A stretch of 64,000 nt of DNA from contig NZ_OMPQ01000002.1 of NCBI RefSeq assembly GCF_900313025.1, positions 124,001 to 188,000 on the forward strand. The letters run 5' to 3'. Positions 28,809 to 37,062 of this stretch are shown one piece after another. The first letter of the stretch is position 1. Each line of letters opens with the position of its first letter. The notes beneath the pieces are model-generated. The model was not told where the DNA came from. It was given only the letters and a program-made list of their open reading frames with translations, and did no database searches. The translations under genes and the position numbers were made by a program. Origin of the DNA: Pseudophaeobacter sp. EL27. GTDB lineage: Bacteria > Pseudomonadota > Alphaproteobacteria > Rhodobacterales > Rhodobacteraceae.

Positions 28809-29327
28809 TTAGCCCCGCGCCCGCTCGCGTTTGAGCTTTTGCATCTTGCGGGTGATCATCTGCCGCTTCAGGGGCTTCAGATAATCAATGAACAGCTTGC
28901 CATCCAGATGGTCGATCTCATGCTGCACGCAGGTGGCCCAAAGCCCGTCTAAACTCTGACGCTGTTGATTGCCATCGCGATCCAGCCATTGCACCTCAAC
29001 CTCCTTGGGGCGGGTGACCTCGGCATATTGATCGGGGATCGACAGGCAGCCTTCCTCGTAGACATTGGTCTCATCCGAGGCGGAAATGATCTCGGGGTTG
29101 AACATCACCAGAGGCTTGGGCTCAACACCCTCCTCTTTTTCGCAGTCCAATACGATGAGCCGATCCATCACGCCGATCTGTGGCGCCGCCAGCCCAATGC
29201 CAGGGGCGGCGTACATGGTTTCCAGCATGTCGTCAGCCAGCAGGCGCAGCCTGTCCGACAGGTCGGCAACCGGCGCACAGATCTTTTTCAAACGGGGATC
29301 GGGATGGATCAGGATCGAATGTTTCAT
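28809..29327 (-). CDS. def: Peptide deformylase (canonical)
   Basis: This is a 172-residue iron- or zinc-dependent deformylase. Motif 1 is GIGLAAPQ (43-50), motif 2 EEGCLSIP with ligand C94, and motif 3 VQHEIDHLDG with H136, E137 and H140. The basic C-terminal tail (KRQMITRKMQKLKRERARG) is typical of bacterial PDF, where it aids ribosome contact. It is the first gene of the def-def-def-fmt run, divergent from the C-S lyase gene, so the promoter should lie in 29328-29505. Confidence 0.96.
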   Translation of the reverse strand: MKHSILIHPDPRLKKICAPVADLSDRLRLLADDMLETMYAAPGIGLAAPQIGVMDRLIVLDCEKEEGVEPKPLVMFNPEIISASDETNVYEEGCLSIPDQYAEVTRPKEVEVQWLDRDGNQQRQSLDGLWATCVQHEIDHLDGKLFIDYLKPLKRQMITRKMQKLKRERARG

Positions 29328-29505
29328 GGGGGTGATTTAGGCTATTGCCCTTGTTACTGCAACGCCCTGCATGCGCTGACGCAGCAGGTGTCCAAAGATG
29401 TTCATATTTGCCGCGATCACAGTGGTTGGTCCGCCCCGAGCAACAGAGCCCTTGCACATGGCGCATTTGCCGCTAGCTTCGCTGGCAAACAAGCGGAGTA
29501 TCCCC

Positions 29506-30678
29506 ATGGATTTTGACAGCATCATCGACCGTCGCGGCACCCATTGCGCCAAATGGGACTATATGGAAGGCTTATACGGTGTCTCGCCTGATACCGGGCT
29601 GGCCATGTGGGTCGCCGATATGGATTTTGCCGTGCCGCCGATGGTGACTGACAAAATGCGCGAGATGGCTGACCATGGCATCTATGGCTACGTGAACTGC
29701 GATAAGCCTTACAAGGATGCGATCTGCTGGTGGATGCAAAACCGACACGGCTGGGAAGTCGACCCGGAGGCCATCTTTACCACCACCGGTCTGGTCAATG
29801 GCGTTGGCATGTGTCTCGACACCTTCACCCAGCCGGGCGACGGCATTGTCCTGTTCACCCCGGTCTACCACGCCTTTGCCAAGGTCATTAACAATGCAGG
29901 CCGCGAAGTGGTCGAATGTGAAATGATCAATCGCGATGGCCGCTATGAAATGGACATGGCGGCCTATGACGCGCAGATGACCGGCAAGGAGAAGATGGTC
30001 ATTCTCTGCTCGCCGCATAACCCCGGTGGCCGGGTCTGGACCCAGGAAGAGCTGCAGGCGGTGGCGGATTTTGCCAAACGCCATGACCTGATTCTGCTCT
30101 CGGATGAAATCCACCATGATCTGGTCTTTGACGGCGCCACCCATATCCCGATGCAGAATGCGGTGCCGGAAATCACCGACCGGCTGCTGATGCTCACGGC
30201 GCCGTCCAAAACCTTCAACTTTGCCGGGCTGCACACCGGGCAGGTCATTATCCCCGACCCTGACCTGCGCGCCCGGTTCCAGCGCCGCATGCTGGCCCTG
30301 GCCCTGTCCCCAAATTCGGCTGGCCAGCTGGCAACCGCTGCGGTCTATTCTCCAGAAGGCGCCAAATGGGCGGATGAGCTGGTCGCCTATATCGATGGCA
30401 ACCGTCAGGTTTTTGATGCCGCCATCGCAAAGATCCCCGGCCTCAGCTCAATGAAGCTGCAAGCAACCTATCTGTCTTGGATTGATTTCTCCGGCACCGG
30501 CATGAGCCGTGATGAATTCACCAAACGCGTGGAGCAGGATGCCGGCATTGCCGCCAACCATGGCACCACCTTTGGCACTGGCGGCGAAGGTTTCCTGCGC
30601 TTTAACATGGGCACCCAGCGCAGCCGCGTTGTTGAGGCGGGTGAACGCCTGGCAAAAGCCTTTGCGGATCTGCAGTAA
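29506..30678 (+). CDS. patB: MalY/PatB family PLP-dependent C-S lyase/aminotransferase
   Basis: This is a fold-type I PLP enzyme, 390 residues. The N-terminus MDFDSIIDRRGTHCAKWD and MWVADMDFAVPP are diagnostic of the MalY/PatB group. The PLP Lys lies in APSKTFNFAGL, and the substrate-carboxylate Arg region near the C-terminus is FLRFNMGTQRS. Group members cleave cystathionine or S-substituted cysteines to pyruvate, ammonia and a thiol. In marine bacteria such activity can release methanethiol or H2S, but the substrate here is open. The ATG at 29506 is the family start; the frame is open further upstream. Confidence 0.88.
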   Translation: MDFDSIIDRRGTHCAKWDYMEGLYGVSPDTGLAMWVADMDFAVPPMVTDKMREMADHGIYGYVNCDKPYKDAICWWMQNRHGWEVDPEAIFTTTGLVNGVGMCLDTFTQPGDGIVLFTPVYHAFAKVINNAGREVVECEMINRDGRYEMDMAAYDAQMTGKEKMVILCSPHNPGGRVWTQEELQAVADFAKRHDLILLSDEIHHDLVFDGATHIPMQNAVPEITDRLLMLTAPSKTFNFAGLHTGQVIIPDPDLRARFQRRMLALALSPNSAGQLATAAVYSPEGAKWADELVAYIDGNRQVFDAAIAKIPGLSSMKLQATYLSWIDFSGTGMSRDEFTKRVEQDAGIAANHGTTFGTGGEGFLRFNMGTQRSRVVEAGERLAKAFADLQ

Positions 30679-30683
30679 GCCCG

Positions 30684-31223
30684 GTGTTAGGCTCTCATCT
30701 GAAGCGGGTCGCGGTTCTTTTTACCGCGACCCTGGCCCTGGGCTGGGGCATCTGGGCGCACTATGGATCCAGTCCTGCCCCTCCCAATCTGGTCAATCAA
30801 GTTGACCGGGTTGACTACATCCTGATCGAAAAATCAGAACGCCGCCTGACCGCCAGCTACGCGGGGCAGCAGATCTTGCAATATGATATCGCCCTTGGCT
30901 TTGCCCCCGACGGGGACAAAAGCCACGAAGGAGACGGCAAAACCCCGGAAGGCCTGTTCAAGATCAATCGCCGCAATCCAAAAAGCAGTTACCATCTGTC
31001 ATTGGGGATCGACTACCCGCGCCCCGAGGATATCGCCCGCGCCGCGGCTGAAGGGCTGGATCCAGGCGGGGACATATTCATTCATGGCCAGCCCAATGCG
31101 CTCAGCAATCTTGTCACCCTGCCAGGTGATTGGACCGCGGGCTGCATCGCTGTCAGCAATGGTGAAATGGAAGAACTTTGGCGATTGACAGCCTTGGACA
31201 CTGTGGTGGAAATCCGCCCCTGA
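30684..31223 (+). CDS. L,D-transpeptidase (YkuD) family protein
   Basis: This is a 179-residue protein with an N-terminal membrane anchor or signal (residues 9-26, VAVLFTATLALGWGIWA). The YkuD catalytic motif is present: H134 in DIFIHGQPN and the nucleophile C154 in DWTAGCIAVSN. Such enzymes form 3-3 peptidoglycan cross-links or attach proteins to the wall in the periplasm. The start is GTG at 30684, five bases after the C-S lyase stop, with only a weak ribosome-binding site. Close spacing suggests co-transcription. A repeat-associated terminator follows. Confidence 0.85.
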   Translation: MLGSHLKRVAVLFTATLALGWGIWAHYGSSPAPPNLVNQVDRVDYILIEKSERRLTASYAGQQILQYDIALGFAPDGDKSHEGDGKTPEGLFKINRRNPKSSYHLSLGIDYPRPEDIARAAAEGLDPGGDIFIHGQPNALSNLVTLPGDWTAGCIAVSNGEMEELWRLTALDTVVEIRP

Positions 31224-31268
31224 GGGACCTTGCCGCCAAAGCCCCGGCAAAGCTCTTGTTCGCCTCTT

Positions 31269-31340
31269 TCATTTGGCCAAAAATATCCCGGGGGAGTCGC
31301 CAAAGGCGACGGGGGCAGAGCCCCCCCTATTTCTTTTTGC
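31269..31340 (+). repeat. Dispersed structured repeat, copy A
   Basis: The box CATTTGGCCAAAAATATCCC is at 31270-31289, followed by a G-run, the hairpin GTCGCC-AAA-GGCGAC (31296-31309) and a GC-rich second hairpin. The box matches copy B (9.9 kb) at 19 of 20 positions, while the following stem is different in sequence but still paired. Confidence 0.7.
31311..31338 (+). terminator. Intrinsic terminator within repeat copy A
   Basis: GGGGGC, loop AGA, GCCCCC (31311-31325), then CCTATTTCTTTTT. It would end the C-S lyase/L,D-transpeptidase transcript. Confidence 0.7.
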
Positions 31341-31406
31341 AGGTTGGCCTTTACTGGTGGCAGGCAGGGCAGGCTTTCATGAGCAGCAGATCGCCAGCTC
31401 CAGCTG

Positions 31407-31775
31407 TTACAACCGCCCCTCAGCTCCCTCATTGCCCAGCAAGCCAACCGGCGCATTTGGAGCACGGTAGAAATCCAGCGGCGCAGTCTCTGAGGCCGCG
31501 GTTGAGCGCTTGAACTCATAGCGCATCTCGCCGCCCTCGGCCTCGCAGGCGACGATCAGGCATTGCGATACATGGCGAGAGCCATCGTAGAGATCGACCA
31601 AGCCACGCAGTTGCGGCACAAATTCTTCTTCGACAGAGAACCCGTTTTCCCACGTGCGCAGAACCGGGAAATAACCACCATCCACCGCCACCCGCAGGCG
31701 GCTCTTCTTTTTCAGACCGGAAACACGCGCGGCATCCAGCGCCTCTTGTACGGCTTTTGGCACATATGTGGTCAT
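31407..31775 (-). CDS. Hypothetical protein
   Basis: I do not recognise a family for this 122-residue soluble protein. It has a Lys/Arg-rich start (EALDAARVSGLKKKSRLRV), an acidic middle (VEEEFVPQLRGLVDLYDG) and ends with Gly/Leu-rich residues. No signal peptide, membrane segment or metal motif is visible. Codon use resembles the neighbours, which supports a real gene. The ATG at 31775 precedes a coherent protein. It is flanked by a terminator-bearing repeat on its 3' side and a long gap on its 5' side. Short conserved proteins like this occur in many Rhodobacteraceae. Confidence 0.6.
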   Translation of the reverse strand: MTTYVPKAVQEALDAARVSGLKKKSRLRVAVDGGYFPVLRTWENGFSVEEEFVPQLRGLVDLYDGSRHVSQCLIVACEAEGGEMRYEFKRSTAASETAPLDFYRAPNAPVGLLGNEGAEGRL

Positions 31776-32096
31776 GGCAGTGGCCTTTCTGGCTAGTCAT
31801 TGAGCGATGGGAATCGCATCAGGGTCGGCTCAGCATCTGACTCCAAAGGTGACCGACAAATAGATAAAATCAAGTGAACATTTTGAAACAAGCGGTAATG
31901 AATTATGCCGGGGCCTGCTGGGTAAATGCGCCGCAAACCCATGAGAATTGCTCTCAAAACCCCAGCCCCACAGGGTCGTGATGTGCAGCCATGCAGAGTG
32001 GCTGCGCGACTGCACGGATAGGCTCGGCCGGGATCTGCGCTTATTTGTCTCTCCAGCCACCCAGGCCGCGGAGCAGCCAGCTAAGGAGACACACCA
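31776..32096. other. Intergenic region upstream of glutathionyl-hydroquinone reductase gene
   Basis: This is a gap of 321 bases between divergent genes. The stretch 31857-31905 is clearly A+T-rich and likely holds promoters. AAGGAGA just before 32097 is the ribosome-binding site of the next gene. No gene, riboswitch or strong hairpin was found. A long minus-strand open frame that crosses it belongs to the shadow of the next gene. Confidence 0.5.
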
Positions 32097-33071
32097 ATGG
32101 GACTTTTGATTGACGGGATCTGGAAGGATCAATGGTATGATACCAAATCCACCGGCGGCGCGTTCAAACGCTCTGAAGCACAGTTTCGCAATTGGGTAAC
32201 CGCAGATGGCAGCGCCGGACCAACAGGGCGGGACGGGTTTCGGGCCGAAAGTGGCCGTTACCATCTCTATGTCTCGCTGGCCTGTCCCTGGGCCCATCGC
32301 ACCCTGATCTTCCGCGCCCTGAAAGATCTGACCGATCACATTTCGATCTCGGTGGTGCATCCCGACATGCTGACCGAGGGCTGGACATTTGAGCGCGACG
32401 ATCATGGCGCAACCGGCGACCATCTGTTTGACACCAGCCATGCCTATCAGATCTACACCCGGGCCGATGCCACATATACTGGCCGTGTCACTGTGCCCAT
32501 CCTGTGGGACAAAACCCGTGAGACCATTGTGTCGAATGAAAGCGCCGATATCATCCGCATGTTCAATTCGGCCTTTGACGGCATCACCGGCAATAGCGCC
32601 GACTATTGGCCAGAGGAGCTGCGCGAACCGATCGAGGCGGTGAACAGCCGGATCTATGACACCGTCAACAACGGCGTCTACAAGAGCGGCTTTGCCACCA
32701 CCCAGGAGGCCTATGATGCTGCCGTGGGGCCACTGTTTGACTCGCTGGACTGGCTGGAAGATCTGCTGTCGCAGCACCGCTACCTGATGGGCACTCAGCT
32801 GACCGAGGCCGATTGGCGCCTGTTCACCACATTGCTACGCTTTGACCCGGTGTATCACCTGCATTTCAAGTGCAACAAAAAGCGGATCATAGACTACCCC
32901 AACCTCTGGGCCTATTGCCGCGAGCTCTATCAATATCCTGGTGTCCAGGCGACGATCGGCATGCAGCATATCGTACGTCATTACCACTACAGCCACGACA
33001 CCATTAACCCCAACCGGATCATCCCGGTGAATCCGGATATCAACTGGTTGCAGCCGCATGGTCGTGGCTAG
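32097..33071 (+). CDS. S-glutathionyl-(chloro)hydroquinone reductase (omega/Xi-class GST)
   Basis: This is a 324-residue cytosolic GST-fold enzyme that reduces glutathionyl-hydroquinones with glutathione. The active-site Cys is C63 in SLACPWAHR. Other family marks are VPILWDKTRETIVSNES, YWPEELREPIEAVNSRIYDTVNNGVYKSGFA and FDPVYHLHFKCNKKRI. The length fits the YqjG/EcM4 group. AAGGAGA precedes the ATG. It is monocistronic, with a terminator 37 bases after the stop. A role in quinone or lignin-aromatic detoxification is inferred from the family. Confidence 0.93.
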   Translation: MGLLIDGIWKDQWYDTKSTGGAFKRSEAQFRNWVTADGSAGPTGRDGFRAESGRYHLYVSLACPWAHRTLIFRALKDLTDHISISVVHPDMLTEGWTFERDDHGATGDHLFDTSHAYQIYTRADATYTGRVTVPILWDKTRETIVSNESADIIRMFNSAFDGITGNSADYWPEELREPIEAVNSRIYDTVNNGVYKSGFATTQEAYDAAVGPLFDSLDWLEDLLSQHRYLMGTQLTEADWRLFTTLLRFDPVYHLHFKCNKKRIIDYPNLWAYCRELYQYPGVQATIGMQHIVRHYHYSHDTINPNRIIPVNPDINWLQPHGRG

Positions 33072-33108
33072 CTAAAGCTCCCTTTGCCGATATCGCGACT
33101 TGAAAAAA

Positions 33109-33134
33109 ACGGCTTCTCCTAAAGGGGAAGCCGT
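33109..33134 (+). terminator. Intrinsic terminator after the GST-type gene
   Basis: Stem ACGGCTTCTCC (33109-33119), loop TAAA, stem GGGGAAGCCGT (33124-33134) with one G-U pair; preceded by an A-run and followed by only a short TCTT. Confidence 0.7.
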
Positions 33135-33217
33135 CTTGCCATCTCACCGCCCCTGTTTCATACGAAAAGAAGGCAGTGCCAAAGGCATTGGCGGTGACAC
33201 TAGGTTGGGGGTTTTCC

Positions 33218-34192
33218 ATGTCGGCAAGTGTTTCTGAAGGCCAGATCGAAACGGGCGCGACCCTGCGCGACCATGGCGGCAATCTCAGCGCAGCCATTCA
33301 GCACTACGGCGGCACTCGCGCCGATTGGATTGATCTCTCGACCGGGATCAACCCCTGCCCCTATCCGCTGCCGGAATTTGACGCCTCTGACTGGAGCGCA
33401 CTGCCGGATACGGCTGCCAATACCGCCCTCGTTCAGGCCGCGCGCGCCTTCTGGGGGGTGCCCGCCGAAGCTGCCATTCTGCCCGCACCCGGCGCCTCTT
33501 CGCTGATTGCGCTCTTGCCGGGGCTGGTAGATCCCCGTTGGGTGAGGATCGAAACACCAACCTATAACGAGCACGCCGCTGCCTTTGCCAATTACCGCTG
33601 GTCCATTGTTGAGAGCGGCCCGGCAGAAGCCTGCGTTGCGGTGCACCCCAACAACCCAGATGGGCGCCTGTGGCGCGAAGATGAGGTAAACGCACCGCTC
33701 AGCATCATCGACGAGAGCTTTTGTGACGTCTGCCCTGACCAAAGCCTGATGCATCTGGCCTCCCAGCCCGGTGTGATTATCCTCAAGAGCTTTGGCAAGT
33801 TCTGGGGGCTGGCCGGCATGCGACTGGGGTTTGCCATTGGCGATCCCGAGCTGATCCAGCAGCTGGCTCAGCTGCAGGGGCCCTGGGCGGTTTCGGGACC
33901 AGCCCTCAAAACTGGCATTCAGGCCCTGCAGGATAAGGAGTGGGCCACGGCCACCCGCCGCTCTCTCGCAGGTGACACAAAACGGTTGGACGAACTGGCG
34001 ACAAAACGCGGGGCCACCCTTGTCGGGGGCACCGATCTGTTCCGCCTCTACGAGGTCGACGACGCCGCTCAGTGGCAGGACCGCCTGGCCAAGCCCCATA
34101 TCTGGAGCCGCATCTTTCCCTATTCCAAAACCTACATCCGCCTTGGTCTGCCCCCACAGGACGGATGGGACCGGCTAGAGGCCGCACTGTGA
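33218..34192 (+). CDS. cobC: L-threonine-O-3-phosphate decarboxylase
   Basis: This PLP enzyme makes (R)-1-amino-2-propanol phosphate, the linker of cobalamin's lower loop (CobC in Pseudomonas naming, CobD in Salmonella). The product is 324 residues. [11 protein letters not shown] at the start, [27 protein letters not shown] and the PLP Lys in [15 protein letters not shown] are family marks. The ATG at 33218 is preferred over an upstream open frame because of the family N-terminus, although the ribosome-binding site (GGGGG) is weak. The stop overlaps the next gene's start by four bases. No cobalamin riboswitch is recognisable upstream. Confidence 0.92.
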   Translation: MSASVSEGQIETGATLRDHGGNLSAAIQHYGGTRADWIDLSTGINPCPYPLPEFDASDWSALPDTAANTALVQAARAFWGVPAEAAILPAPGASSLIALLPGLVDPRWVRIETPTYNEHAAAFANYRWSIVESGPAEACVAVHPNNPDGRLWREDEVNAPLSIIDESFCDVCPDQSLMHLASQPGVIILKSFGKFWGLAGMRLGFAIGDPELIQQLAQLQGPWAVSGPALKTGIQALQDKEWATATRRSLAGDTKRLDELATKRGATLVGGTDLFRLYEVDDAAQWQDRLAKPHIWSRIFPYSKTYIRLGLPPQDGWDRLEAAL

Positions 34193-35100
34193 GCACCGCT
34201 GAAATTCTATTGCTCGCCCTGGTGCTGGATGCCGCATTGGGAGAGCCAGACTGGCTGTGGTCACGCTTGCCCCATCCTGCGGTTCTGATGGGGAAAGCCG
34301 TGTCCTGGCTGGAGGTGCATCTCAATACTGGCGACGCCAGGCGCGCCAAGGGGGTTCTTGCGGTCACCCTACTGGTCTGTCTCGGCCTGTTTACTGGCTG
34401 GCTGCTGTCGCTCTTTGGCCCCCTGGTTGAGCTGCTGGTTGCCGCTATCCTTATCGCGCAGCGTTCCCTGGTCGAACATCTGCGCGCCGTTGCCGACGGG
34501 CTGTCGCAATCGCTGGCACGGGGGCGCCAAGCCGTTGCCATGATCGTCAGCCGTGACACCGACAACATGACGGGGCCACAGGTCGCCCGCTCGGCCATTG
34601 AGAGCGGATCCGAAAATATGTCGGATGGGGTTGTCGCCCCGGCCTTTTGGTTTCTGATTGCCGGCCTGCCCGGATTGCTGGCCTATAAGATGATCAACAC
34701 CGGCGACAGCATGATCGGTTATCGCACCCCCCGCTATGAGGCCTTTGGCTGGGCCACCGCCCGGCTGGATGATCTGGTCAACCTGATCCCGGCACGGCTG
34801 ACCGGGGTGATGATTGCGCTTGTTGGCGGGGTGCTGGGTGACTGGCCTGCGATCGCCAAAGATGCCGCCAGACACCGCTCTCCCAATGCCGGCTGGCCCG
34901 AGGCAGCAATGGCCCGTGCCCTGGGTCTGTCGCTTGCCGGACCGCGATCCTACGATGGTGAGATGCGCGATTTTGCCTGGGTCAATGCGCCCGGAGCCAA
35001 GAGCATCACAGGCCCTGCAATTCTGCGCTGCTGTGACATTCTTTGGCGGGCATGGGGCCTTGGCCTCGCTCTGCTGGTTGCTTTTGCACTCATCTTTTAG
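34189..35100 (+). CDS. cobD: Adenosylcobinamide-phosphate synthase
   Basis: This is a membrane enzyme (CbiB/CobD, 303 residues) that joins the aminopropanol arm to adenosylcobyric acid. The family start is visible as [25 protein letters not shown], with [32 protein letters not shown] and the [22 protein letters not shown] motif. About four hydrophobic helices occur. The start is GTG at 34189 in a GTGA overlap with cobC, and the two proteins act in consecutive steps, so coupled translation makes sense. Other cobalamin genes are absent here except bluB at 59 kb. Confidence 0.94.
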   Translation: MSTAEILLLALVLDAALGEPDWLWSRLPHPAVLMGKAVSWLEVHLNTGDARRAKGVLAVTLLVCLGLFTGWLLSLFGPLVELLVAAILIAQRSLVEHLRAVADGLSQSLARGRQAVAMIVSRDTDNMTGPQVARSAIESGSENMSDGVVAPAFWFLIAGLPGLLAYKMINTGDSMIGYRTPRYEAFGWATARLDDLVNLIPARLTGVMIALVGGVLGDWPAIAKDAARHRSPNAGWPEAAMARALGLSLAGPRSYDGEMRDFAWVNAPGAKSITGPAILRCCDILWRAWGLGLALLVAFALIF

Positions 35101-35140
35101 CACATACGGTGTTTTACAGCTTCATTAAGGACCGCCCGAC

Positions 35141-36310
35141 ATGCGCATATTGCCCCTCGCCTTTGCTGCCCTCATGGTGCCAGCAACCGCTTTTGCCCAA
35201 TGTGGCGGCAGCTTTTCCGGCTTTGTAAAATCCCTCAAACAGGAAGCCCTGACTGCAGGCTATGACCGGACAACCGTCAACGGGTTTTTCAAAGGCGCCA
35301 GCCAGGACCCCAAGGTTCTGCGGGCTGACCGTGCACAAGGCGTGTTCCAGAAACCCTTTATCGAGTTCTCCCGCCGCCTGATCTCGCAAAGCCGTATCAA
35401 CCGGGGGCGCTCGATGTCGCAGAAATATGACAGCACCTTCCGACGCATTGAAAGCACCTATGGCATTGAACGCGGCGTGCTCCTGGCCTTTTGGGCCTTT
35501 GAAACCGATTACGGCAGCTTTCAGGGTGACTTTAACACCCGCAATGCGCTGATCACCCTGGCCCATGATTGCCGCCGCCCCGAGCTGTTCCGGCCACAGA
35601 TCTTTGCTGCATTGGAGCTGTACAAGCGCGGCAATTTTGACCCGGCCCGTACCACCGGCGCCTGGGCGGGTGAGATCGGCATGGTGCAGATGCTGCCACA
35701 GGATATTCTCGACAATGGTGTGGATGCCGATGGCGATGGCCAGGTCAGCCTCAAAACCTCACCTGCGGATGCGCTGATGTCCGGCGGCAAGATGCTGTCG
35801 CATCTGGGCTGGCAGGCCGGGCAACCCTGGCTGCAAGAGGTCACCATTCCAGCAGATCTCGACCTGTCAAAATCCGGCACCGATACCAAACTCTCGGTCA
35901 AAGATTGGCAAAGCATGGGGCTGCGCGCCAAAGACGGCTCCTTGGCAACGGGCAATCTGCAGGCCTCGCTGCTTTTGCCACAGGGACATAAGGGACCCGC
36001 CTTCCTCGCCTATCCAAATTTCGATGTGTATTTCGAGTGGAACCAGAGCTTTACCTATGTGCTGACCGCCGCCTATTTTGCCAACCGGATTGAAGGCGCA
36101 TCGGTCTACAATGCCGGCAAGCCCGATCAGGGCCTGGCCGGTGCCCAGATGAAGCAGCTGCAACAAAAACTGCAGCGCCTGGGCCATGATGTTGGGAAAA
36201 TTGACGGCATTCTTGGTGCCAAAACCCGCGCCGCGGTTCAAAGCGAGCAACAGCGTCTGGGCCTGCCAGCGGATGCCTGGCCCACGCCAGCCCTACTCAA
36301 CCGCCTCTAA
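35141..36310 (+). CDS. Lytic murein transglycosylase, MltB type, with peptidoglycan-binding domain
   Basis: This is a 389-residue periplasmic enzyme that cleaves glycan strands between MurNAc and GlcNAc. A signal peptide ends near AFA-Q20. The MltB catalytic Glu is E121 in LLAFWAFETDYGSF, and the family motifs AGEIGMVQMLPQDIL and YPNFDVYFEWNQSFTYVLTAAYFANRI follow. A PG_binding_1 domain fills the C-terminus (about 325-385). The mature N-terminal residue is Cys-adjacent (QCGGS), but no lipobox is clear. A bidirectional terminator lies 37 bases after the stop. It begins 40 bases after cobD. Confidence 0.92.
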   Translation: MRILPLAFAALMVPATAFAQCGGSFSGFVKSLKQEALTAGYDRTTVNGFFKGASQDPKVLRADRAQGVFQKPFIEFSRRLISQSRINRGRSMSQKYDSTFRRIESTYGIERGVLLAFWAFETDYGSFQGDFNTRNALITLAHDCRRPELFRPQIFAALELYKRGNFDPARTTGAWAGEIGMVQMLPQDILDNGVDADGDGQVSLKTSPADALMSGGKMLSHLGWQAGQPWLQEVTIPADLDLSKSGTDTKLSVKDWQSMGLRAKDGSLATGNLQASLLLPQGHKGPAFLAYPNFDVYFEWNQSFTYVLTAAYFANRIEGASVYNAGKPDQGLAGAQMKQLQQKLQRLGHDVGKIDGILGAKTRAAVQSEQQRLGLPADAWPTPALLNRL

Positions 36311-36346
36311 GCGGCAAGTGATCCACAAACAGACAATCCCGACACA

Positions 36347-36378
36347 AAAAAGGGGCATGATCCGTCATGCCCCTTTTT
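36347..36378. terminator. Bidirectional terminator
   Basis: AAAAAGGGGCATGA (36347-36360), loop TCCG, TCATGCCCCTTTTT (36365-36378). The A-run and T-run make it work for both the plus-strand transglycosylase gene and the minus-strand YbjN gene. Confidence 0.93.
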
Positions 36379-36418
36379 CAAATCTCTATCGCCCTACAGT
36401 CAGACTGTGGGACATTGC

Positions 36419-36886
36419 TTAGTAGTCGATCAGCTCTTCAAAATCACCCATGAGGCGCGACCAGAGCCCAACTGTGGTGGCAAAGTCATCGGCGCTGATG
36501 CCGTCGTCGCCCATGTAGAGATCCATCTCCAGTTTGGTAGACCCATTGTCAGCGACATAGGCACGGACCCAGCGTTTTTCTGCGTTGAACCCGTTCACAG
36601 CCTTCAGTCGGACCGCACCATCGGTGGCATAGCCCGAGTAAAACTGGATGGAGTCGCAATTGGTGTTATCCGTGCAGCCATAGTAGAAAATCGTGAACTC
36701 GCTGCCATAGTGCTCCACATTCAGCTGCGGATCGCCAACATTGTCGGTCAGAACTTCAACGCTGGAGCCTTCCTCCAGAAAGAAGTTTTCGATGCTGCTG
36801 GAGTAACGGGCGGTCAGGTTTTCTGCCTGTACTGCGACAGGGCTGATCGCAAGAGCTGCAACCGCAAAAAGTTTTGTCAGATTCAT
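36419..36886 (-). CDS. YbjN domain-containing secreted protein
   Basis: This is a 155-residue protein with a signal peptide (MNLTKLFAVAALAISPVAVQA) and a YbjN-like domain. Visible features are the N-terminal helix with LTARYSSSIENFFLEEG, two cysteines spaced like a disulfide (YGCTDNTNCDS), and AEKRWVRAYVADNGSTKLEMDLYMGDDGIS. YbjN folds often bind partners in secretion or stress control; no function is assigned. The ATG at 36886 is chosen for its GGAGGG site over an ATG four codons earlier. Confidence 0.82.
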   Translation of the reverse strand: MNLTKLFAVAALAISPVAVQAENLTARYSSSIENFFLEEGSSVEVLTDNVGDPQLNVEHYGSEFTIFYYGCTDNTNCDSIQFYSGYATDGAVRLKAVNGFNAEKRWVRAYVADNGSTKLEMDLYMGDDGISADDFATTVGLWSRLMGDFEELIDY

Positions 36887-37062
36887 AGTTCCCTCCAATT
36901 GGTTTTAAACGCTATTTTGAACCACCAGCTGTGGTCGGGCCGTGATCCCCTATACCTAACTACGAAGACACCTGTACGGCAAGCAAGAGGAGGGATTTGT
37001 TTCATTTCCCCAAGACTTTGGCTCCTGCCCCGGCTACAGAGGTAACTTTGTGCAATTCTCGC

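Noticed and set aside
31830-32777. Minus-strand open frame crossing the gap and the GST-type gene
   Set aside because: Most of it is antisense to a certain gene, and the part in the gap is not protein-like.
33072-33217. Cobalamin riboswitch ahead of cobC
   Set aside because: No recognisable B12 box; the spacer mainly holds the terminator of the previous gene.
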